Shown: positions 23,387 through 34,899, counted from the stretch's first letter. The stretch is 42,496 bases of DNA from Methylococcus sp. (GCA_028688525.1 JAQTYA010000017.1:1-42496); one strand, 5' to 3'. Notes: a model not told the origin generated them from the letters alone. Translations and numbers: made by a program.

Positions 23387-24055
23387 ATGATCCCGGCGTA
23401 TCCCTTGCAACGAACTCGGGTTAAAATTTGCGGTTTAACCCGCGCTGAGGACGCCGCGGCTGCAGCGGCTTTGGGCGCGGACGCGCTGGGGCTGGTGTTC
23501 TATGGTCCTAGTCCGCGCCATGTGGGCATCGGGCAGGCGCGAGTTGTAGCGTCGGTCGTGCCGGCGTTCACGACGGTCGTGGGCCTGTTTGTGGATGCCG
23601 AGCCGGATTGGGTCCGGGAAGTTTGCCGGTCGGTGCGGATCGATCTGCTGCAGTTTCACGGCGACGAGTCCCCCGAGTATTGTGCGGGTTTCGAGCGGCC
23701 TTACATCAAGGCTTTGCGGATGAAGCCCGATGTCGACGTCGCGGCAGAAGCGCGCCGGTATGGCGCTGCAGCCGGGCTGCTGCTGGACGCGTATCATCCC
23801 GGCGAGCCTGGTGGGACAGGGCTGAGTTTCGACTGGCGCCGGGCGGATGCCGGCTGTGCCCTGCCACTGATTCTAGCCGGCGGGCTGGCGCCGGAGAATG
23901 TGAAGGAAGCGCTGGTGACGGCGCGGCCCTATGCTCTCGATGTGTCGAGCGGTGTGGAGGGAGATAGGAAAGGAATCAAGGATTACGACAAAATGGCGGC
24001 GTTTTTGCGCGAGGTATACGAAGTTGACTATGCGAGACGAGATTCAGTCCTATAA
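23387..24055 (+). CDS. trpF: Phosphoribosylanthranilate isomerase
   Basis: A 222-residue (beta/alpha)8 enzyme for the third step of tryptophan synthesis from anthranilate. RVKICGLTR carries the general-base Cys 15 and [10 protein letters not shown] the general-acid Asp 134. [20 protein letters not shown] and [11 protein letters not shown] are the phosphate-binding and barrel signatures. It is monofunctional, not fused to TrpC. Its last 26 bases overlap the trpB start, indicating translational coupling. Confidence 0.96.
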   Translation: MIPAYPLQRTRVKICGLTRAEDAAAAAALGADALGLVFYGPSPRHVGIGQARVVASVVPAFTTVVGLFVDAEPDWVREVCRSVRIDLLQFHGDESPEYCAGFERPYIKALRMKPDVDVAAEARRYGAAAGLLLDAYHPGEPGGTGLSFDWRRADAGCALPLILAGGLAPENVKEALVTARPYALDVSSGVEGDRKGIKDYDKMAAFLREVYEVDYARRDSVL

Positions 24056-25241
24056 CCTGCCGGATGACTGCGGTCATTTCGGACCCTACGGCGGCATTTT
24101 CGTCGCCGAGACCCTGATGGAGCCGCTGGAGGCGCTGAAGGCCGCCTACCATCGCTATATGAAGGATCCGGAGTTTCTGGCTGAGCTGGATCACGACCTG
24201 AACCATTACGTCGGCCGTCCCTCGCCGATTTATCACGCCGAACGCTTGAGCAGGGAGCTCGGCGGCGCGCAGATTTATTTCAAGCGCGAAGACCTCAATC
24301 ACACCGGCGCGCACAAGGTCAACAATACCGTCGGCCAGGCCTTGCTCGCCAAGCGCATGGGCAAGCGGCGGGTGATCGCCGAGACCGGCGCCGGCCAGCA
24401 CGGTGTCGCCACAGCCACCGTGGCCGCCCGTCTGGGGATGGAATGCGTGGTCTACATGGGCGCGGTCGATGTGGAGCGCCAGGCGCTCAACGTATTCCGC
24501 ATGAAGCTGCTCGGCGCCACCGTGGTGGCGGTCGATTCGGGCTCCAAGACCCTGAAGGATGCTTTGAACGAGGCCATGCGCGACTGGGTGACCAACGTCG
24601 ATGAGACCTTCTACATCATCGGTACCGCGGCGGGGCCTCATCCCTATCCTGCCATGGTGCGCGATTTCCAGGCCGTGATCGGGCGCGAGGCGCGCGGTCA
24701 GATGCTGGGGTTGGCAGGACGCCTGCCGGACGCTTTGGTCGCCTGCGTAGGCGGCGGCTCCAATGCCATCGGTCTGTTTTATCCCTTCATTGAAGACCGC
24801 GATATCGCCATGTACGGCGTCGAGGCAGCGGGCGACGGCATTGAGACCGGCCGCCATTCGGCGCCGCTGAGCGCGGGCCGTCCCGGCGTGCTGCACGGCA
24901 ATCGTACCTACCTGATGGAAGACGAGGACGGCGAGATCATCGAGACCCATTCCATCTCGGCCGGTCTGGATTACCCGGGCGTTGGTCCGGAGCACGCCTG
25001 GCTCAAAGACTCGGGCCGCGCGACCTATGTCAGCGCCACCGACGCCGAGGCGCTGGAGGCGTTCCACATCCTGACCCGGCTGGAGGGCATCATCCCGGCG
25101 CTAGAGTCCAGCCATGCGGTGGCCTATGCGCTCAAGCTGGCGCCGACTCTCAGTTCCGACAAGATCGTCCTGGTCAACCTGTCAGGCCGCGGCGACAAGG
25201 ACATCCACACCATCGCCACCCGGGAGGGCATCGTCCTGTGA
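24030..25241 (+). CDS. trpB: Tryptophan synthase beta subunit
   Basis: A 403-residue PLP enzyme joining indole and serine. The start is ATG 24030 ([12 protein letters not shown]), inside the end of trpF; the longer frame from 23931 is an overlap artefact. The PLP lysine is Lys 96 in [18 protein letters not shown] carries the catalytic Glu 118, and GGGSNAIG binds the PLP phosphate. It is the TrpB1 type, expected to pair with the TrpA encoded immediately after it. Confidence 0.97.
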   Translation: MRDEIQSYNLPDDCGHFGPYGGIFVAETLMEPLEALKAAYHRYMKDPEFLAELDHDLNHYVGRPSPIYHAERLSRELGGAQIYFKREDLNHTGAHKVNNTVGQALLAKRMGKRRVIAETGAGQHGVATATVAARLGMECVVYMGAVDVERQALNVFRMKLLGATVVAVDSGSKTLKDALNEAMRDWVTNVDETFYIIGTAAGPHPYPAMVRDFQAVIGREARGQMLGLAGRLPDALVACVGGGSNAIGLFYPFIEDRDIAMYGVEAAGDGIETGRHSAPLSAGRPGVLHGNRTYLMEDEDGEIIETHSISAGLDYPGVGPEHAWLKDSGRATYVSATDAEALEAFHILTRLEGIIPALESSHAVAYALKLAPTLSSDKIVLVNLSGRGDKDIHTIATREGIVL

Positions 25242-26041
25242 GCCGTCTGACCTCGACTTTCGAAGCGCTGCGCCAAGCCCAGCGCAAGGCCTTGATTCCC
25301 TTTATCACCGCCGGCGACCCGGAGCCGGGTTTCACCGTGCCGACGATGCACGCCATGGCCGAGGCCGGCGCCGACATCATCGAGTTGGGGGTGCCGTTTT
25401 CCGATCCGATGGCGGATGGGCCGGTGATCCAAAAGGCCAGCGAACGCGCCTTGGTCCACCACATGAGCCTGCGCAAGACCTTGGATCTCGTGGCCGAATT
25501 CCGCCGTACCGACCAAACGACGCCGGTTGTGCTGATGGGCTACCTCAATCCCGTCGAATGCATGGGTTATCAGGCCTTCGCCGACCGCGCCAAGGACGCC
25601 GGCGTCGACGGCGTGCTGACCGTCGACATGCCCCCGGAAGAAGCGGGCGAATTCGTGCCGATGCTGCACCGGGCCGGGGTCGATCCGATTTTCCTGCTGG
25701 CGCCCAACAGTTCCGATGCGCGGATCGAGCGCATGGCGGCGTTGGGCCGAGGCTATCTGTATTACGTTTCCCTCAAGGGGGTGACCGGGGCGTCGCACCT
25801 CGATCTAGGCGATGTCGAGAGCAAGATCGCCCACATCAAGTCGCTAACCGGTCTGCCAATCGGGGTCGGCTTCGGCGTCAAGAATGCCGAGATTGCGGCG
25901 GCTATAGGCCGGTTTGCCGATGCCGTCGTGGTCGGCAGCGCCTTGGTGGAAAAAATCGCGGCGGCTCAGGACCGGCCCGAACAGGCGCGCAAGGACATCG
26001 CCGACTTGCTTGCCGCCATGCGGCGGGCGCTGGATTCCTGA
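25238..26041 (+). CDS. trpA: Tryptophan synthase alpha subunit
   Basis: A 267-residue barrel enzyme that releases indole from indole-3-glycerol phosphate and channels it to TrpB. The catalytic acids are Glu 49 ([11 protein letters not shown]) and Asp 60 (MADGPVIQ). [10 protein letters not shown] and VGFGVKNAE are further signatures. The GTG start overlaps the trpB stop by four bases, which favours equal production of the two subunits. Confidence 0.97.
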   Translation: MSRLTSTFEALRQAQRKALIPFITAGDPEPGFTVPTMHAMAEAGADIIELGVPFSDPMADGPVIQKASERALVHHMSLRKTLDLVAEFRRTDQTTPVVLMGYLNPVECMGYQAFADRAKDAGVDGVLTVDMPPEEAGEFVPMLHRAGVDPIFLLAPNSSDARIERMAALGRGYLYYVSLKGVTGASHLDLGDVESKIAHIKSLTGLPIGVGFGVKNAEIAAAIGRFADAVVVGSALVEKIAAAQDRPEQARKDIADLLAAMRRALDS

Positions 26042-26055
26042 ATCCGAGAGAGATC

Positions 26056-27027
26056 ATGACCTTGAGCTGGTTCCATAAACTCGTTCCTACCAAGATCCGC
26101 ACCGAAGCGTCGACCAAGAGCACCGTGCCCGAAGGTCTGTGGTGCAAGTGCCCGAATTGCAATGCGATCCTGTACAAATCGGAAGTCGAGCGCAATCTGG
26201 AGGTGTGCCCAAAGTGCTCTCACCATATGCGCATCACGGCCCGTAAACGCTTGCACCTGTTCCTCGATCCGGGCAACCGCCTGGAGATCGGCGAAAACCT
26301 GGCGCCGGTCGATTCGCTGAAATTCAAGGACAGCAAGAAGTACAAGGACCGCTTGCTGCAGGCGCAGAAGGCGACTGGCGAAAAGGATGCGCTGATCGTG
26401 GTGGCCGGGCAGCTTCTGGGCCAGCCCTTGGTAGCGGCAGCCTTCAACTTCGAGTTCATGGGCGGCTCCATGGGCTCGGTCGTGGGCGAGCGCTTCGTGC
26501 GCGGCGTGAACCGCAGCCTGGAGCTCGGTATTCCGTTCGTCGTCTTCAGCGCCAGCGGCGGTGCGCGCATGCAGGAATCGCTGCTGTCGCTGTTCCAGAT
26601 GGCCAAGACCAGCGCCGCTCTGGCCCGCTTGTCGAAGGCTCGGATCCCGTTTATTTCCGTGCTGACCGATCCGACCATGGGCGGTGTTTCGGCCAGTTTC
26701 GCCATGCTGGGCGACATCAACATCGCCGAGCCGGGCGCCCTGATCGGTTTCGCCGGCCCCCGGGTGATTGAGCAGACGGTGCGCGAGAAGCTGCCGGAAG
26801 GTTTCCAGCGCAGCGAATTCCTGCTGGAGCACGGTGCGGTCGATATGATCATGGACCGGCGCGAGCTGCGCGAAGGTATCGCCAAGTTGCTGGGGGTGAT
26901 GACCCATGACGGCCGGGCGATCGTAGCGGCACCGCTGGCTTCGGCGCCGTCCCTGGAGGCTGGGGGCGAGGCCGATTTGGCCCGTTATCTTTCCGCATTG
27001 CCGGTGGACGACCCGGAAGCCGAATAA
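26056..27027 (+). CDS. accD: Acetyl-CoA carboxylase carboxyltransferase beta subunit
   Basis: A 323-residue subunit that, with AccA, moves the carboxyl group from biotin to acetyl-CoA to make malonyl-CoA. The N-terminal zinc ribbon uses CPNC (Cys 32, 35) and CPKC (Cys 51, 54). The crotonase-like core follows with [11 protein letters not shown] and [11 protein letters not shown]. The start at 26056 (MTLSWFHKL) is 14 bases after trpA; the very long frame from 25114 only reflects an open out-of-frame reading through trpA. accD-folC adjacency is common in gammaproteobacteria. Confidence 0.97.
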   Translation: MTLSWFHKLVPTKIRTEASTKSTVPEGLWCKCPNCNAILYKSEVERNLEVCPKCSHHMRITARKRLHLFLDPGNRLEIGENLAPVDSLKFKDSKKYKDRLLQAQKATGEKDALIVVAGQLLGQPLVAAAFNFEFMGGSMGSVVGERFVRGVNRSLELGIPFVVFSASGGARMQESLLSLFQMAKTSAALARLSKARIPFISVLTDPTMGGVSASFAMLGDINIAEPGALIGFAGPRVIEQTVREKLPEGFQRSEFLLEHGAVDMIMDRRELREGIAKLLGVMTHDGRAIVAAPLASAPSLEAGGEADLARYLSALPVDDPEAE

Positions 27028-27030
27028 GCG

Positions 27031-28311
27031 ATGCGCTTCTCGAATCTCGGGGAGTGGCTGGCTTGGCAGGAGACCTTGCACCCCCAGGCCATTGATCTCG
27101 GTCTGGAACGGGTGCGGCAGGTCTACTGTGCGCTGAATCCGGCGCAGGAGCGGCCCTTCACCATCACTGTCGGCGGCACCAACGGCAAAGGCTCCTGCGT
27201 GGCTGCGCTGGACGCCATTCTGCGCCGGGCCGGCTATCGCGTCGGCGCCTACACCTCGCCCCACATCCTGCGCTACAACGAGCGCATCTGCATCGGCGGT
27301 GTGCCGGTCGACGACGCCGCGATCTGCGCGTCCTTCGAGCGGATCGAGGCGGTTCGCGGCGAGACCACGCTCAGCTTCTTCGAATTTGGCACGCTGGCGG
27401 CGCTGGACATCTTCCGGCGGGCCGAGCTGGATGTGCAGATCCTCGAAGTCGGACTCGGCGGGCGACTCGATGCGGTCAATATCGTCGATGCCGATGTCGC
27501 TTTGGTCGCCAGTATCGGTATCGACCACGAGGAGTGGCTGGGCCTGACCCGCGAGGCCATTGGGCAAGAAAAGGCGGGCATTTTCCGCCGCGGCCGGACC
27601 TGCGTCTTGGGCGATCCTGAGGCTCCGGCCACGGTACTGGGACATGCGGAGGCTATCGGCGCCGACCTGCTGGTGCAGGGGCGCGATTTCGCCTTCTGGC
27701 GGGACGGCGATGCCTGGATTTGGCAGGGGCGCGGCGGAGACCGCGAGATGCTGCCCAAGCCTTGCCTGAGGGGGGATCATCAGTACCTCAACATGTCCGC
27801 CGTGCTGCAGGTGATCGAAGCGGTAAGGCCGCAGTTGCCGGTACCGGCGGACGCCGTACAGGCAGGGTTGGCGAATATCCATCTGCCGGGCCGGTTCCAA
27901 ATCATCGAGGGCGAACCCACGGTACTGCTCGACGTAGCGCACAACCCCCATGCTGTGCGCGTTCTTGCGGACTACCTGCGGCAGTTCAAGCAAGAACGGC
28001 CGGTACATGCCGTGTTCGCCATGATGCGGGACAAGGACATCCGCGGCGTGCTCGGCTGCATCCGCGAATTGGTCGACGACTGGTACCTGGCGCCGCTGCA
28101 ATTGCCGCGGGCCGCGACGCCGGAAACGCTGCTGCCGGTGTTTGCGGAGCTCGGCGCGCTGGAGGTGCACCACGGCTTTTCCGATGCCGCCGAGGCGTTT
28201 GCAAGGGTGCACCGAAATGCCGAGAATGAATCCATCATTCTAGTGTTCGGCTCGTTTTTCCTGGTCGCCGAATACTTAGCCCGAATCGAATCTAATCCGC
28301 CCAATACCTGA
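27031..28311 (+). CDS. folC: Dihydrofolate synthase/folylpolyglutamate synthase
   Basis: A 426-residue Mur-ligase-type enzyme adding glutamate to dihydropteroate and folates. The P-loop is GGTNGKGS (48-55). Other landmarks are YTSPHILRYNERI, GLGGRLDAVNIVDADVAL, SIGIDHEEWLG and the C-terminal-domain DVAHNPHAV. Only three bases separate it from the accD stop. Confidence 0.96.
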   Translation: MRFSNLGEWLAWQETLHPQAIDLGLERVRQVYCALNPAQERPFTITVGGTNGKGSCVAALDAILRRAGYRVGAYTSPHILRYNERICIGGVPVDDAAICASFERIEAVRGETTLSFFEFGTLAALDIFRRAELDVQILEVGLGGRLDAVNIVDADVALVASIGIDHEEWLGLTREAIGQEKAGIFRRGRTCVLGDPEAPATVLGHAEAIGADLLVQGRDFAFWRDGDAWIWQGRGGDREMLPKPCLRGDHQYLNMSAVLQVIEAVRPQLPVPADAVQAGLANIHLPGRFQIIEGEPTVLLDVAHNPHAVRVLADYLRQFKQERPVHAVFAMMRDKDIRGVLGCIRELVDDWYLAPLQLPRAATPETLLPVFAELGALEVHHGFSDAAEAFARVHRNAENESIILVFGSFFLVAEYLARIESNPPNT

Positions 28312-28319
28312 GGAATCGT

Positions 28320-29138
28320 ATGGATGAACAGTTGAAACAACGGCTGATCGGCGCAACCGTCATCGTCGCCTTCGCCGTGATTTTCGTGCCCATGCTGTTC
28401 GACAAAAAGCCTGATGAGCCTGCCCAGACGGAGGTCACCGAGATTCCGCCAATGCCGAAGGATATGGAGGAGCAGCCGGTCGAACTGCCCCGTTCGGTCG
28501 ACGAGGTCGCGACGGCGGAACCCGTCGAAGGCGGCGCGCCGGAGCGCGTCATCCCGATCACCGGTGGCGAAGGCGCCGAGGCCTCCAAGGCGCCTGCCGT
28601 TGCGGAGGCGAAGCGGGGCACGAGCCCGCCGCAAGCCAAGCCAGCGCAGACTCCGGTGGCCGAGGAAGGGCTCGAGGAGGGCTACGTCGAGGAGGACTCG
28701 GCTCCCGCGGAAGCAGCACCGCCGGTCAAGCCTACGGCTAAGCCGGCCGCGCCGAAGAAGACGCCTGCCGCGGCTGTTCCGCCGGCCGAGAGCAAACCGG
28801 TTCCCGAGAAGACGGCCAAACCCCAGCCCAAGGCGACCGAAGCGCCGCCGCGCAAGCCCGAAGCGGCGCCGGCTGCGGCACCGGAGACTGGCGCTTCGGC
28901 TTGGCTGGTGCAGGCCGGCAGTTTCGTCGAGGAAGCCAATGCCAGGGGGCTGGTGGAGAAATTGCGCCAAAACAAATTGTCGGCCTATGCCGAGACCGTC
29001 CGCGGCAATAGCGGCAAGGTGACTTACCGCGTCAGGATCGGACCGGAGGCCGACAAGGCCAAGGCCGAGCAAGCGCTCAAGCAGCTCGAGTCCGTCGCCG
29101 GTATCCGCGGTTACCTGGTGCCGTCCCGCGCCCGCTAG
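28320..29138 (+). CDS. dedD: DedD-like SPOR-domain cell-division protein
   Basis: A 272-residue inner-membrane protein: short cytoplasmic start, one membrane helix (about 9-27, LIGATVIVAFAVIFVPMLF), a long periplasmic linker rich in Pro, Ala, Lys and Glu (about 35-195), and a C-terminal SPOR domain (about 196-272, WLVQAGSFVEEANARGLVEK). SPOR domains bind denuded septal peptidoglycan; DedD of Escherichia coli helps constriction. Its place between folC and cvpA matches that gene's position elsewhere. Confidence 0.92.
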   Translation: MDEQLKQRLIGATVIVAFAVIFVPMLFDKKPDEPAQTEVTEIPPMPKDMEEQPVELPRSVDEVATAEPVEGGAPERVIPITGGEGAEASKAPAVAEAKRGTSPPQAKPAQTPVAEEGLEEGYVEEDSAPAEAAPPVKPTAKPAAPKKTPAAAVPPAESKPVPEKTAKPQPKATEAPPRKPEAAPAAAPETGASAWLVQAGSFVEEANARGLVEKLRQNKLSAYAETVRGNSGKVTYRVRIGPEADKAKAEQALKQLESVAGIRGYLVPSRAR

Positions 29139-29141
29139 GCG

Positions 29142-29675
29142 ATGATTCCTCAGGTCGTACCCGGCGCGGCGGGGGCCGGCGGTCTGATCTGGGCCGACTA
29201 CCTCATCATCGTGCTGATGGGATTGTCTGCTCTGGTCGGGCTGGTTCGCGGCCTGGCGCGCGAGGTGTTCTCGCTGGCGGTTTGGGCCGCGTCGATCTGG
29301 TTGGGGCTACGGTTCAGCCAGGATCTCGCGGTGCAATTCCAGACTCTGATTTCTGTGCCGTCGCTGCGGCTCGGCGTCGCCTTCGTCGCGATTTTCCTGC
29401 TCAGCCTGATGGCCGGCGGCCTGGCCGGATTCCTGCTCGGACGGCTGGTGGAGAGTACCGGGCTGGGCGGCACCGACCGGTTGGCCGGCCTGGTATTCGG
29501 GCTGGCGCGCGGCGTGCTGCTGGTGTCGGTGCTGGTGCTGCTGGCCGGGTTCACGCCGCTGCCCCGAGATCCGTGGTGGCGGGAGGCGCGTCTGCTCCCG
29601 CCGTTCCAGTCGATGGCACTGTGGATCAAGACCCTGCTGCCGGCCGAGATCGCCGCCCAGGTCGCCTATCCTTAA
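29142..29675 (+). CDS. cvpA: CvpA family membrane protein
   Basis: A 177-residue inner-membrane protein with four or five hydrophobic segments and the family start [30 protein letters not shown]. The central loop has [20 protein letters not shown] and [22 protein letters not shown]. CvpA is linked to colicin V production and envelope stress tolerance in E. coli. It lies three bases after dedD and 37 bases before purF, the standard cvpA-purF arrangement. Confidence 0.93.
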   Translation: MIPQVVPGAAGAGGLIWADYLIIVLMGLSALVGLVRGLAREVFSLAVWAASIWLGLRFSQDLAVQFQTLISVPSLRLGVAFVAIFLLSLMAGGLAGFLLGRLVESTGLGGTDRLAGLVFGLARGVLLVSVLVLLAGFTPLPRDPWWREARLLPPFQSMALWIKTLLPAEIAAQVAYP

Positions 29676-29712
29676 CAACCCTTCGCTCAATTGCTTTAAA
29701 CAGGTTCAGGCT

Positions 29713-31221
29713 ATGTGTGGAATTGCGGGTATCGTGTCCAACGACGAGGTCAACCAGGAGTTATACGAAGCGCTCACCGTGCTTCAGCATCGCGGCCAGG
29801 ATGCCGCCGGCATCGTCACCTGCGAAAGGGAGCGGCTGCATTTGCGTAAGGAAAGCGGCTTGGTGCGGGACGTATTCCACACCCGCCACATGGTCGAGCT
29901 GAGGGGCGCTATGGGTATCGGCCATGTGCGCTACCCCACCGCGGGCTGCGCCAGCACCGCCGAAGCCCAGCCGTTCTATGTCAACTCGCCCTACGGCATT
30001 TCGCTCGCGCATAACGGCAATCTGACCAACGCCACGACGCTCAAGCGCGAGCTGTTCCGGCAGGACCAGCGCCATATCAACACCGATTCGGATTCGGAAG
30101 TCCTGCTCAACGTCTTTGCCCACGAGATGCAGGGCATCGGCAAGCTGCGGGTATCGCCGGACGACGTGTTTCGGGCCGTTTCCGCGGTGCACAGGCGCTG
30201 CCGCGGCGCTTATGCGGTGGTGGCCATGGTCACAGGCTTCGGCGTCGTCGGCTTCCGCGATCCGCACGGGATTCGCCCCCTGGTTTTCGGCGAGCGCGAG
30301 GGGCGGCTCGGCAAGGAATACATGATCGCTTCAGAGAGCGTGGCCCTGGACGTACTCGGCTTCGAGCTTATCCGGGACGTGGCGCCCGGAGAAGCGGTCC
30401 TGATCGAGAAGGACGGCACTCTGCATACTCGCCAGTGCGCGGAAAACGTCCTGTACTCGCCCTGTATCTTCGAATTCGTCTATTTCGCCCGGCCGGATTC
30501 CATCATCGACGACATCTCCGTCTACAAAGCCCGGCTGCGCATGGGCGACAAGCTGGCCGATAAGATTCTCAGGGAGCGCCCAGAGCACGACATCGAGGTG
30601 GTCATCCCCATCCCGGACACCAGCCGCACCTCGGCGCTGCAGCTCGCCAACCGGCTGGGCGTGAAATACAGCGAAGGCTTCATCAAGAACCGCTACATCG
30701 GGCGGACCTTCATCATGCCGGGGCAGACCTTGCGCCAGAAGTCCGTGCGGCAGAAGCTCAACGCCATCGACCTGGAGTTCAAGGGCAAGAACGTGCTGCT
30801 GGTGGACGATTCCATCGTGCGCGGCACCACCTCGACCCAGATCATCCAGATGGCGCGCGACGCCGGCGCCCGCAAGGTCTACTTCGCTTCGGCCTCGCCG
30901 CCGGTGCGCTATCCGAACGTCTACGGCATCGACATGCCGGCGGTCGAGGAGCTGATCGCCCACGGCCGGACCGACGAAGAGGTGAGGGAAGAATTAGGCG
31001 CGGATTGGCTGGTCTACCAGGATTTGGCCGATCTGGTCGAGTCGGTGCAGAAGGGCAATCCGTCGATCCCCCGCTTCGACACTTCCTGCTTCGACAAGGA
31101 CTACGTCACCGGCGATATCGACCAGGCCTATTTGGACCGCCTGGGCGAGCATCGGTCGGACGATGCCAAAGCCAAACGCGAGGCGGCCGCGACCGCCATC
31201 GATCTTTACAACACTGTCTGA
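29713..31221 (+). CDS. purF: Amidophosphoribosyltransferase
   Basis: A 502-residue enzyme for the first committed step of purine synthesis: PRPP plus glutamine to phosphoribosylamine. Cys 2 (MCGIAGIVS) becomes the N-terminal nucleophile of the glutaminase domain, and HRGQDAAGI and HNGNLTN follow. The phosphoribosyltransferase loop is [14 protein letters not shown], with [18 protein letters not shown] downstream. It has no propeptide, as in E. coli. No PurR-like operator was recognised in the short leader. Confidence 0.97.
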   Translation: MCGIAGIVSNDEVNQELYEALTVLQHRGQDAAGIVTCERERLHLRKESGLVRDVFHTRHMVELRGAMGIGHVRYPTAGCASTAEAQPFYVNSPYGISLAHNGNLTNATTLKRELFRQDQRHINTDSDSEVLLNVFAHEMQGIGKLRVSPDDVFRAVSAVHRRCRGAYAVVAMVTGFGVVGFRDPHGIRPLVFGEREGRLGKEYMIASESVALDVLGFELIRDVAPGEAVLIEKDGTLHTRQCAENVLYSPCIFEFVYFARPDSIIDDISVYKARLRMGDKLADKILRERPEHDIEVVIPIPDTSRTSALQLANRLGVKYSEGFIKNRYIGRTFIMPGQTLRQKSVRQKLNAIDLEFKGKNVLLVDDSIVRGTTSTQIIQMARDAGARKVYFASASPPVRYPNVYGIDMPAVEELIAHGRTDEEVREELGADWLVYQDLADLVESVQKGNPSIPRFDTSCFDKDYVTGDIDQAYLDRLGEHRSDDAKAKREAAATAIDLYNTV

Positions 31222-31231
31222 GGAGAGCGCC

Positions 31232-32413
31232 ATGGACGATCTGGACTGGAACGAATTCGCCATGGAGACCCGGGCCGTGCGCGCCGGGCAGCGCCGGACC
31301 ATGGAGCAGGAGCACGCGGAGCCGATCTTCGCTACTTCCAGCTATGTGTTCGGCAGCGCTGCCGAGGCCGCCGAGCGCTTTGCGGGCAAGACGCCGGGCA
31401 ACATCTACTCGCGCTTCACCAACCCCACCGTGCGTACCTTCGAGGAGCGGCTGGCTGCGCTGGAAGGCGGGGAGCGCTGTGTCGCAGTGGGTTCCGGCAT
31501 GGCGGCCATCGCCAGCACCGCCTTCGGGCTGCTGAAGGCGGGTGATCACGTCATCTGCTCGCGCAGCGTGTTCGGCAACACGACCATGCTGTTCCAGAAC
31601 TATCTGGCCAAGTTTGGGGTTCCCACGACCTTCGTCGGCCTTACCGATTACGACGGCTGGGCAGCGGCCATCCGGCCCGAGACCCGTTTCTTGTTTCTAG
31701 AGACGCCTTCCAATCCGCTGACCGAAATCGCAGATATCCCCAGGCTCGCGGAAATCGCCCATGCCCGCGGCTGCCTGCTGGTCGTGGATAACTGCTTCTG
31801 CACGCCGGTCCTGCAGCGGCCGCTGGCGCTGGGTGCGGACATCGTTATTCACTCGGCCACCAAGTATCTGGACGGCCAGGGCCGCTGCGTGGGCGGGGCG
31901 ATCGTCGGCGGGCGCGAATTGCTCGACGCCGAAATCTATCCTTTCCTGCGCACCGGCGGTCCCAGCATGAGTCCGTTCAATGCCTGGGTGTTCCTCAAGG
32001 GACTGGAGACGCTGAATCTCAGGATGAAAGCCCATTGCGAGAATGCGCTCGGACTGGCGCGCTGGCTGGAGACTCAGCCCTGGGTCGAGCGGGTGCATTA
32101 CCCGGGGCTTGCCAGCCATCCCCAGCACGAACTCGCCGCCCGCCAGCAATCGGGCTTCGGCGGCATCGTCAGCTTCGAGGTCAAGGGTGGACAGGAAGCC
32201 GCCTGGCGGCTGATCGACAGCACCCGGCTGCTTTCGATCACCGGCAATCTGGGCGATGCCAAGACCACCATCACCCATCCGGCGACCACCACCCACGGCC
32301 GTTTGAGCGCGGAAGCCAGGGCTGCGGCCGGTATTGCCGACGGGCTGGTCCGCATTGCGGTGGGACTGGAGAACCTCGCCGACATTCAGGCCGATTTATC
32401 ACGCTTCGCCTAA
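31232..32413 (+). CDS. metZ: O-succinylhomoserine sulfhydrylase
   Basis: A 393-residue PLP enzyme of the Cys/Met metabolism family making homocysteine directly from sulfide. The start at 31232 ([19 protein letters not shown]) has AGGAG six bases before it, and the 69-base upstream extension inside purF is discarded. The PLP lysine is Lys 211 in [22 protein letters not shown] and SGMAAIAST are family signatures. The purF-metZ order is the same as in Pseudomonas-type genomes. Cystathionine gamma-synthase is the main alternative; GQGRCVGG favours MetZ. Confidence 0.92.
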   Translation: MDDLDWNEFAMETRAVRAGQRRTMEQEHAEPIFATSSYVFGSAAEAAERFAGKTPGNIYSRFTNPTVRTFEERLAALEGGERCVAVGSGMAAIASTAFGLLKAGDHVICSRSVFGNTTMLFQNYLAKFGVPTTFVGLTDYDGWAAAIRPETRFLFLETPSNPLTEIADIPRLAEIAHARGCLLVVDNCFCTPVLQRPLALGADIVIHSATKYLDGQGRCVGGAIVGGRELLDAEIYPFLRTGGPSMSPFNAWVFLKGLETLNLRMKAHCENALGLARWLETQPWVERVHYPGLASHPQHELAARQQSGFGGIVSFEVKGGQEAAWRLIDSTRLLSITGNLGDAKTTITHPATTTHGRLSAEARAAAGIADGLVRIAVGLENLADIQADLSRFA

Positions 32414-32444
32414 AGCCCTTTTTTCTTATTTCCAAGGAAACTGC

Positions 32445-33764
32445 ATGAAAGTCACCATCTTTGGTTCCGGCTATGTCGGACTGGTTACCGGCGCCTGTTT
32501 GGCCGAAGTCGGCAACGACGTGGTCTGCGTCGATATCGATGCGGACAAGATCGAACGTCTCAACCAGGGTGAGGTGCCGATCTACGAGCCCGGCCTCGAC
32601 GCCATCATCAAGCGCAACATGGCGGCCGGCCGCCTGCAGTTCACCACCGATGTCGACCTCGGCGTGAGCCACGGCCTGTTCCAGTTCATCGCCGTCGGCA
32701 CGCCGCCCGATGAGGACGGCTCGGCCGATTTGCAATACGTGCTGGCGGTGGCGCGCAGCATCGGGGAACGGATGCAGGACTACCGGGTCGTCGTCAACAA
32801 GTCCACCGTCCCGGTGGGTACGGCGGACAAGGTGCGCGGGGCCGTGAGTGCAGTGCTGGCTCAGCGCGGCGCGGTCCTAGAATTCGACGTGGTTTCCAAC
32901 CCGGAATTCCTCAAGGAAGGTGCGGCCATCGAGGACTTCATGAAGCCGGACCGGATCGTCGTCGGCACCGACAACCCGCGAACCACTGAGCTGCTGCGCG
33001 CGCTCTATGCCCCGTTCAACCGCAGCCACGACCGTATGGTGTGCATGGACATCCGCTCCGCCGAGCTGACCAAGTACGCCGCCAACGCCATGCTTGCCAC
33101 TAAGATCAGCTTCATGAACGAGCTGGCCAACCTAGCCGAGCGGCTAGGTGCGGATATCGAGAAGGTCCGGGTCGGGATCGGCTCCGATCCGCGCATTGGC
33201 TACCACTTCATCTATCCCGGCTGCGGCTACGGCGGTTCCTGCTTCCCCAAGGACGTCAAGGCACTGGAACGTACCGCTCGCGATGCCGGCTATCCCGCTC
33301 AATTGCTGCAGGCAGTGGAAGCCGTGAACGACCGCCAGAAGGAAAAGCTCTTCGAGAAAATCAGCGCATATTTCGGCGGCGATCTGGCAGGCAAGACCAT
33401 CGCCGTCTGGGGTCTGGCTTTCAAGCCGAACACCGACGATATGCGGGAGGCGCCCAGCCGCAACTTGATGGAGGCGCTGTGGAGTGGCGGGGCTAAGGTT
33501 CGCGCCTTCGATCCGGTAGCGGGAGAGGAAGCCCACCGCATCTATGGCGAGCGGGCCGATCTTGCGCTGTGCGATTCGCCGGAGTCGGCATTGCAGGGTG
33601 CCGATGCGCTCGCAGTGGTTACCGAATGGAACGTATTCCGCAGTCCCGATTTCGATGAAATCATGCAGGCCCTGACGCGCCCGGCCATCTTCGACGGCCG
33701 CAATCTTTACGACCCGGCGAGCGTGAAAGCGCAGGGCTTCGATTATTTCTCCATCGGCCGTTGA
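32445..33764 (+). CDS. ugd: UDP-glucose 6-dehydrogenase
   Basis: A 439-residue enzyme oxidising UDP-glucose to UDP-glucuronate with two NAD+, feeding polysaccharide synthesis. It has the Rossmann start [17 protein letters not shown], the catalytic Cys 266 in [12 protein letters not shown], the [10 protein letters not shown] loop, and a C-terminal NAD/UDP domain with [21 protein letters not shown]. The start at 32445 follows AAGGAAA. It lies 31 bases after metZ and may still be on the same transcript. Confidence 0.96.
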   Translation: MKVTIFGSGYVGLVTGACLAEVGNDVVCVDIDADKIERLNQGEVPIYEPGLDAIIKRNMAAGRLQFTTDVDLGVSHGLFQFIAVGTPPDEDGSADLQYVLAVARSIGERMQDYRVVVNKSTVPVGTADKVRGAVSAVLAQRGAVLEFDVVSNPEFLKEGAAIEDFMKPDRIVVGTDNPRTTELLRALYAPFNRSHDRMVCMDIRSAELTKYAANAMLATKISFMNELANLAERLGADIEKVRVGIGSDPRIGYHFIYPGCGYGGSCFPKDVKALERTARDAGYPAQLLQAVEAVNDRQKEKLFEKISAYFGGDLAGKTIAVWGLAFKPNTDDMREAPSRNLMEALWSGGAKVRAFDPVAGEEAHRIYGERADLALCDSPESALQGADALAVVTEWNVFRSPDFDEIMQALTRPAIFDGRNLYDPASVKAQGFDYFSIGR

Positions 33765-33834
33765 TGGGCTATCAGCTTAGCGGGCCGGTGGAGGAAGGTT
33801 CCGCGAAACGCATCGGTTTTTGCCGCCAGCGGTC

Positions 33835-34767
33835 CTACGCCGGATGGGCCACTAACGTTCGTACATGCGCCGCGACACTGCGGCTCAAGGCATCGAGGTC
33901 ATAGCCCCCTTCCAGCGCCGATACCAGCCGCCCGCTGGCATGGCGTTCCGCCAGTTTGAGCAGTTCGTCCGTGATCCAGCCGAAGTCATCTTCGGTGAGT
34001 TCAAGGTCGGCCAGCGGGTCGTCGCGGTGGGCGTCGAAGCCCGCCGAGACCAGGATGAGTTCAGGCCGGAAGCGGTCGATGGCAGGCAGCGCCGTGTCTG
34101 TGACGGCCTTGCGGTAGGCGGTTGAGCCCGTGCCCGCGGGGAGGGGGATGTTGATCAGGTTGCCGACACCGGTTTCCTTCGCGCTGCCCGTGCCCGGGTA
34201 CCAGGGATACTGGTGGGTGGAGACGTAGAGCACGGCGGGGTTGCGTTTGAACGCGGCCTGGGTGCCGTTGCCATGATGTACGTCGAAATCTACGATGGCG
34301 ACGCGCTGCAATCCATGGTTCTTCAGGGCGTGGGCGGCGCCGATGGCGATGTTGTTGAATAAGCAGAAGCCCATGGCCGCGTCCGGTTCGGCGTGATGTC
34401 CGGGCGGGCGTACCGCGCAGAAGGCATGGCGGGCACGCTTGGCCATCACCTCGTCCACCGCCAGACATACCGCGCCGACCGCGCGCAGGGCGGCTTCACC
34501 GGATTCGGGCGAGACCACCGTATCGGCATCGACGAAGTGATGGCCGGTCTGCGGAATCGCGGCGAACACCCGTTCCACATGCCCCTTGGAGTGTATGAGT
34601 TGGAGCTGGACCGGCTCGGCGCGGGGGGCTTGCATGCGCTGCAGCACCGAGAATTCCGGCGCCGCTAGTGCGCGTTCGACGGCGCTGAGGCGTGCCGAGC
34701 CTTCCGGATGGCCGGGGCCGGTGTCATGGCGGAGAAAGACCGGATGGCTGATATAGAGCGTACTCAT
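33835..34767 (-). CDS. Histone deacetylase-like amidohydrolase
   Basis: A 310-residue zinc hydrolase of the arginase/deacetylase fold. RPPGHHAE (120-127) holds the paired active-site histidines, DFDVHHGNGTQ (160-170) supplies Asp and His zinc ligands, and SAGFDAHRDDPLADL gives the last Asp. Bacterial members deacetylate acetylated polyamines, small molecules or proteins; the substrate cannot be told. It is convergent with ugd and divergent from acnB, without functional neighbours. Confidence 0.93.
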   Translation of the reverse strand: MSTLYISHPVFLRHDTGPGHPEGSARLSAVERALAAPEFSVLQRMQAPRAEPVQLQLIHSKGHVERVFAAIPQTGHHFVDADTVVSPESGEAALRAVGAVCLAVDEVMAKRARHAFCAVRPPGHHAEPDAAMGFCLFNNIAIGAAHALKNHGLQRVAIVDFDVHHGNGTQAAFKRNPAVLYVSTHQYPWYPGTGSAKETGVGNLINIPLPAGTGSTAYRKAVTDTALPAIDRFRPELILVSAGFDAHRDDPLADLELTEDDFGWITDELLKLAERHASGRLVSALEGGYDLDALSRSVAAHVRTLVAHPA

Positions 34768-34778
34768 CGTCGGCGCAT

Positions 34779-34807
34779 GCTGTTCGGTGCGGGATATTCC
34801 ATATAAT
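34779..34807 (+). promoter_or_regulatory. Possible promoter for acnB
   Basis: A perfect TATAAT at 34802-34807 lies in an A+T-rich block between the divergent amidohydrolase and acnB genes. The -35 position reads GCTGTT at 34779-34784 with a 17-base spacer, which is poor. It would leave a leader of about 85 bases before the acnB ATG. Confidence 0.3.
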
Positions 34808-34899
34808 AGCCCTATTATTTCCCGCAGAGTTTTGAATTCCCCGGGCGGGCAGCCGCAGGGAAAGCGGGGTCGTTTTCTTTTTCATACCTGGGGTTCACC

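Noticed and set aside
25114-27027. 637-codon frame fusing trpB/trpA antisense-phase sequence to accD
   Set aside because: Only the part from 26056 is protein-like and matches AccD; the upstream part is trpB and trpA read in another frame.
25966-28212. 748-codon minus-strand frame opposite accD-folC
   Set aside because: His/Gln/Arg-rich shadow of high-GC coding DNA; accD and folC on the plus strand are certain.
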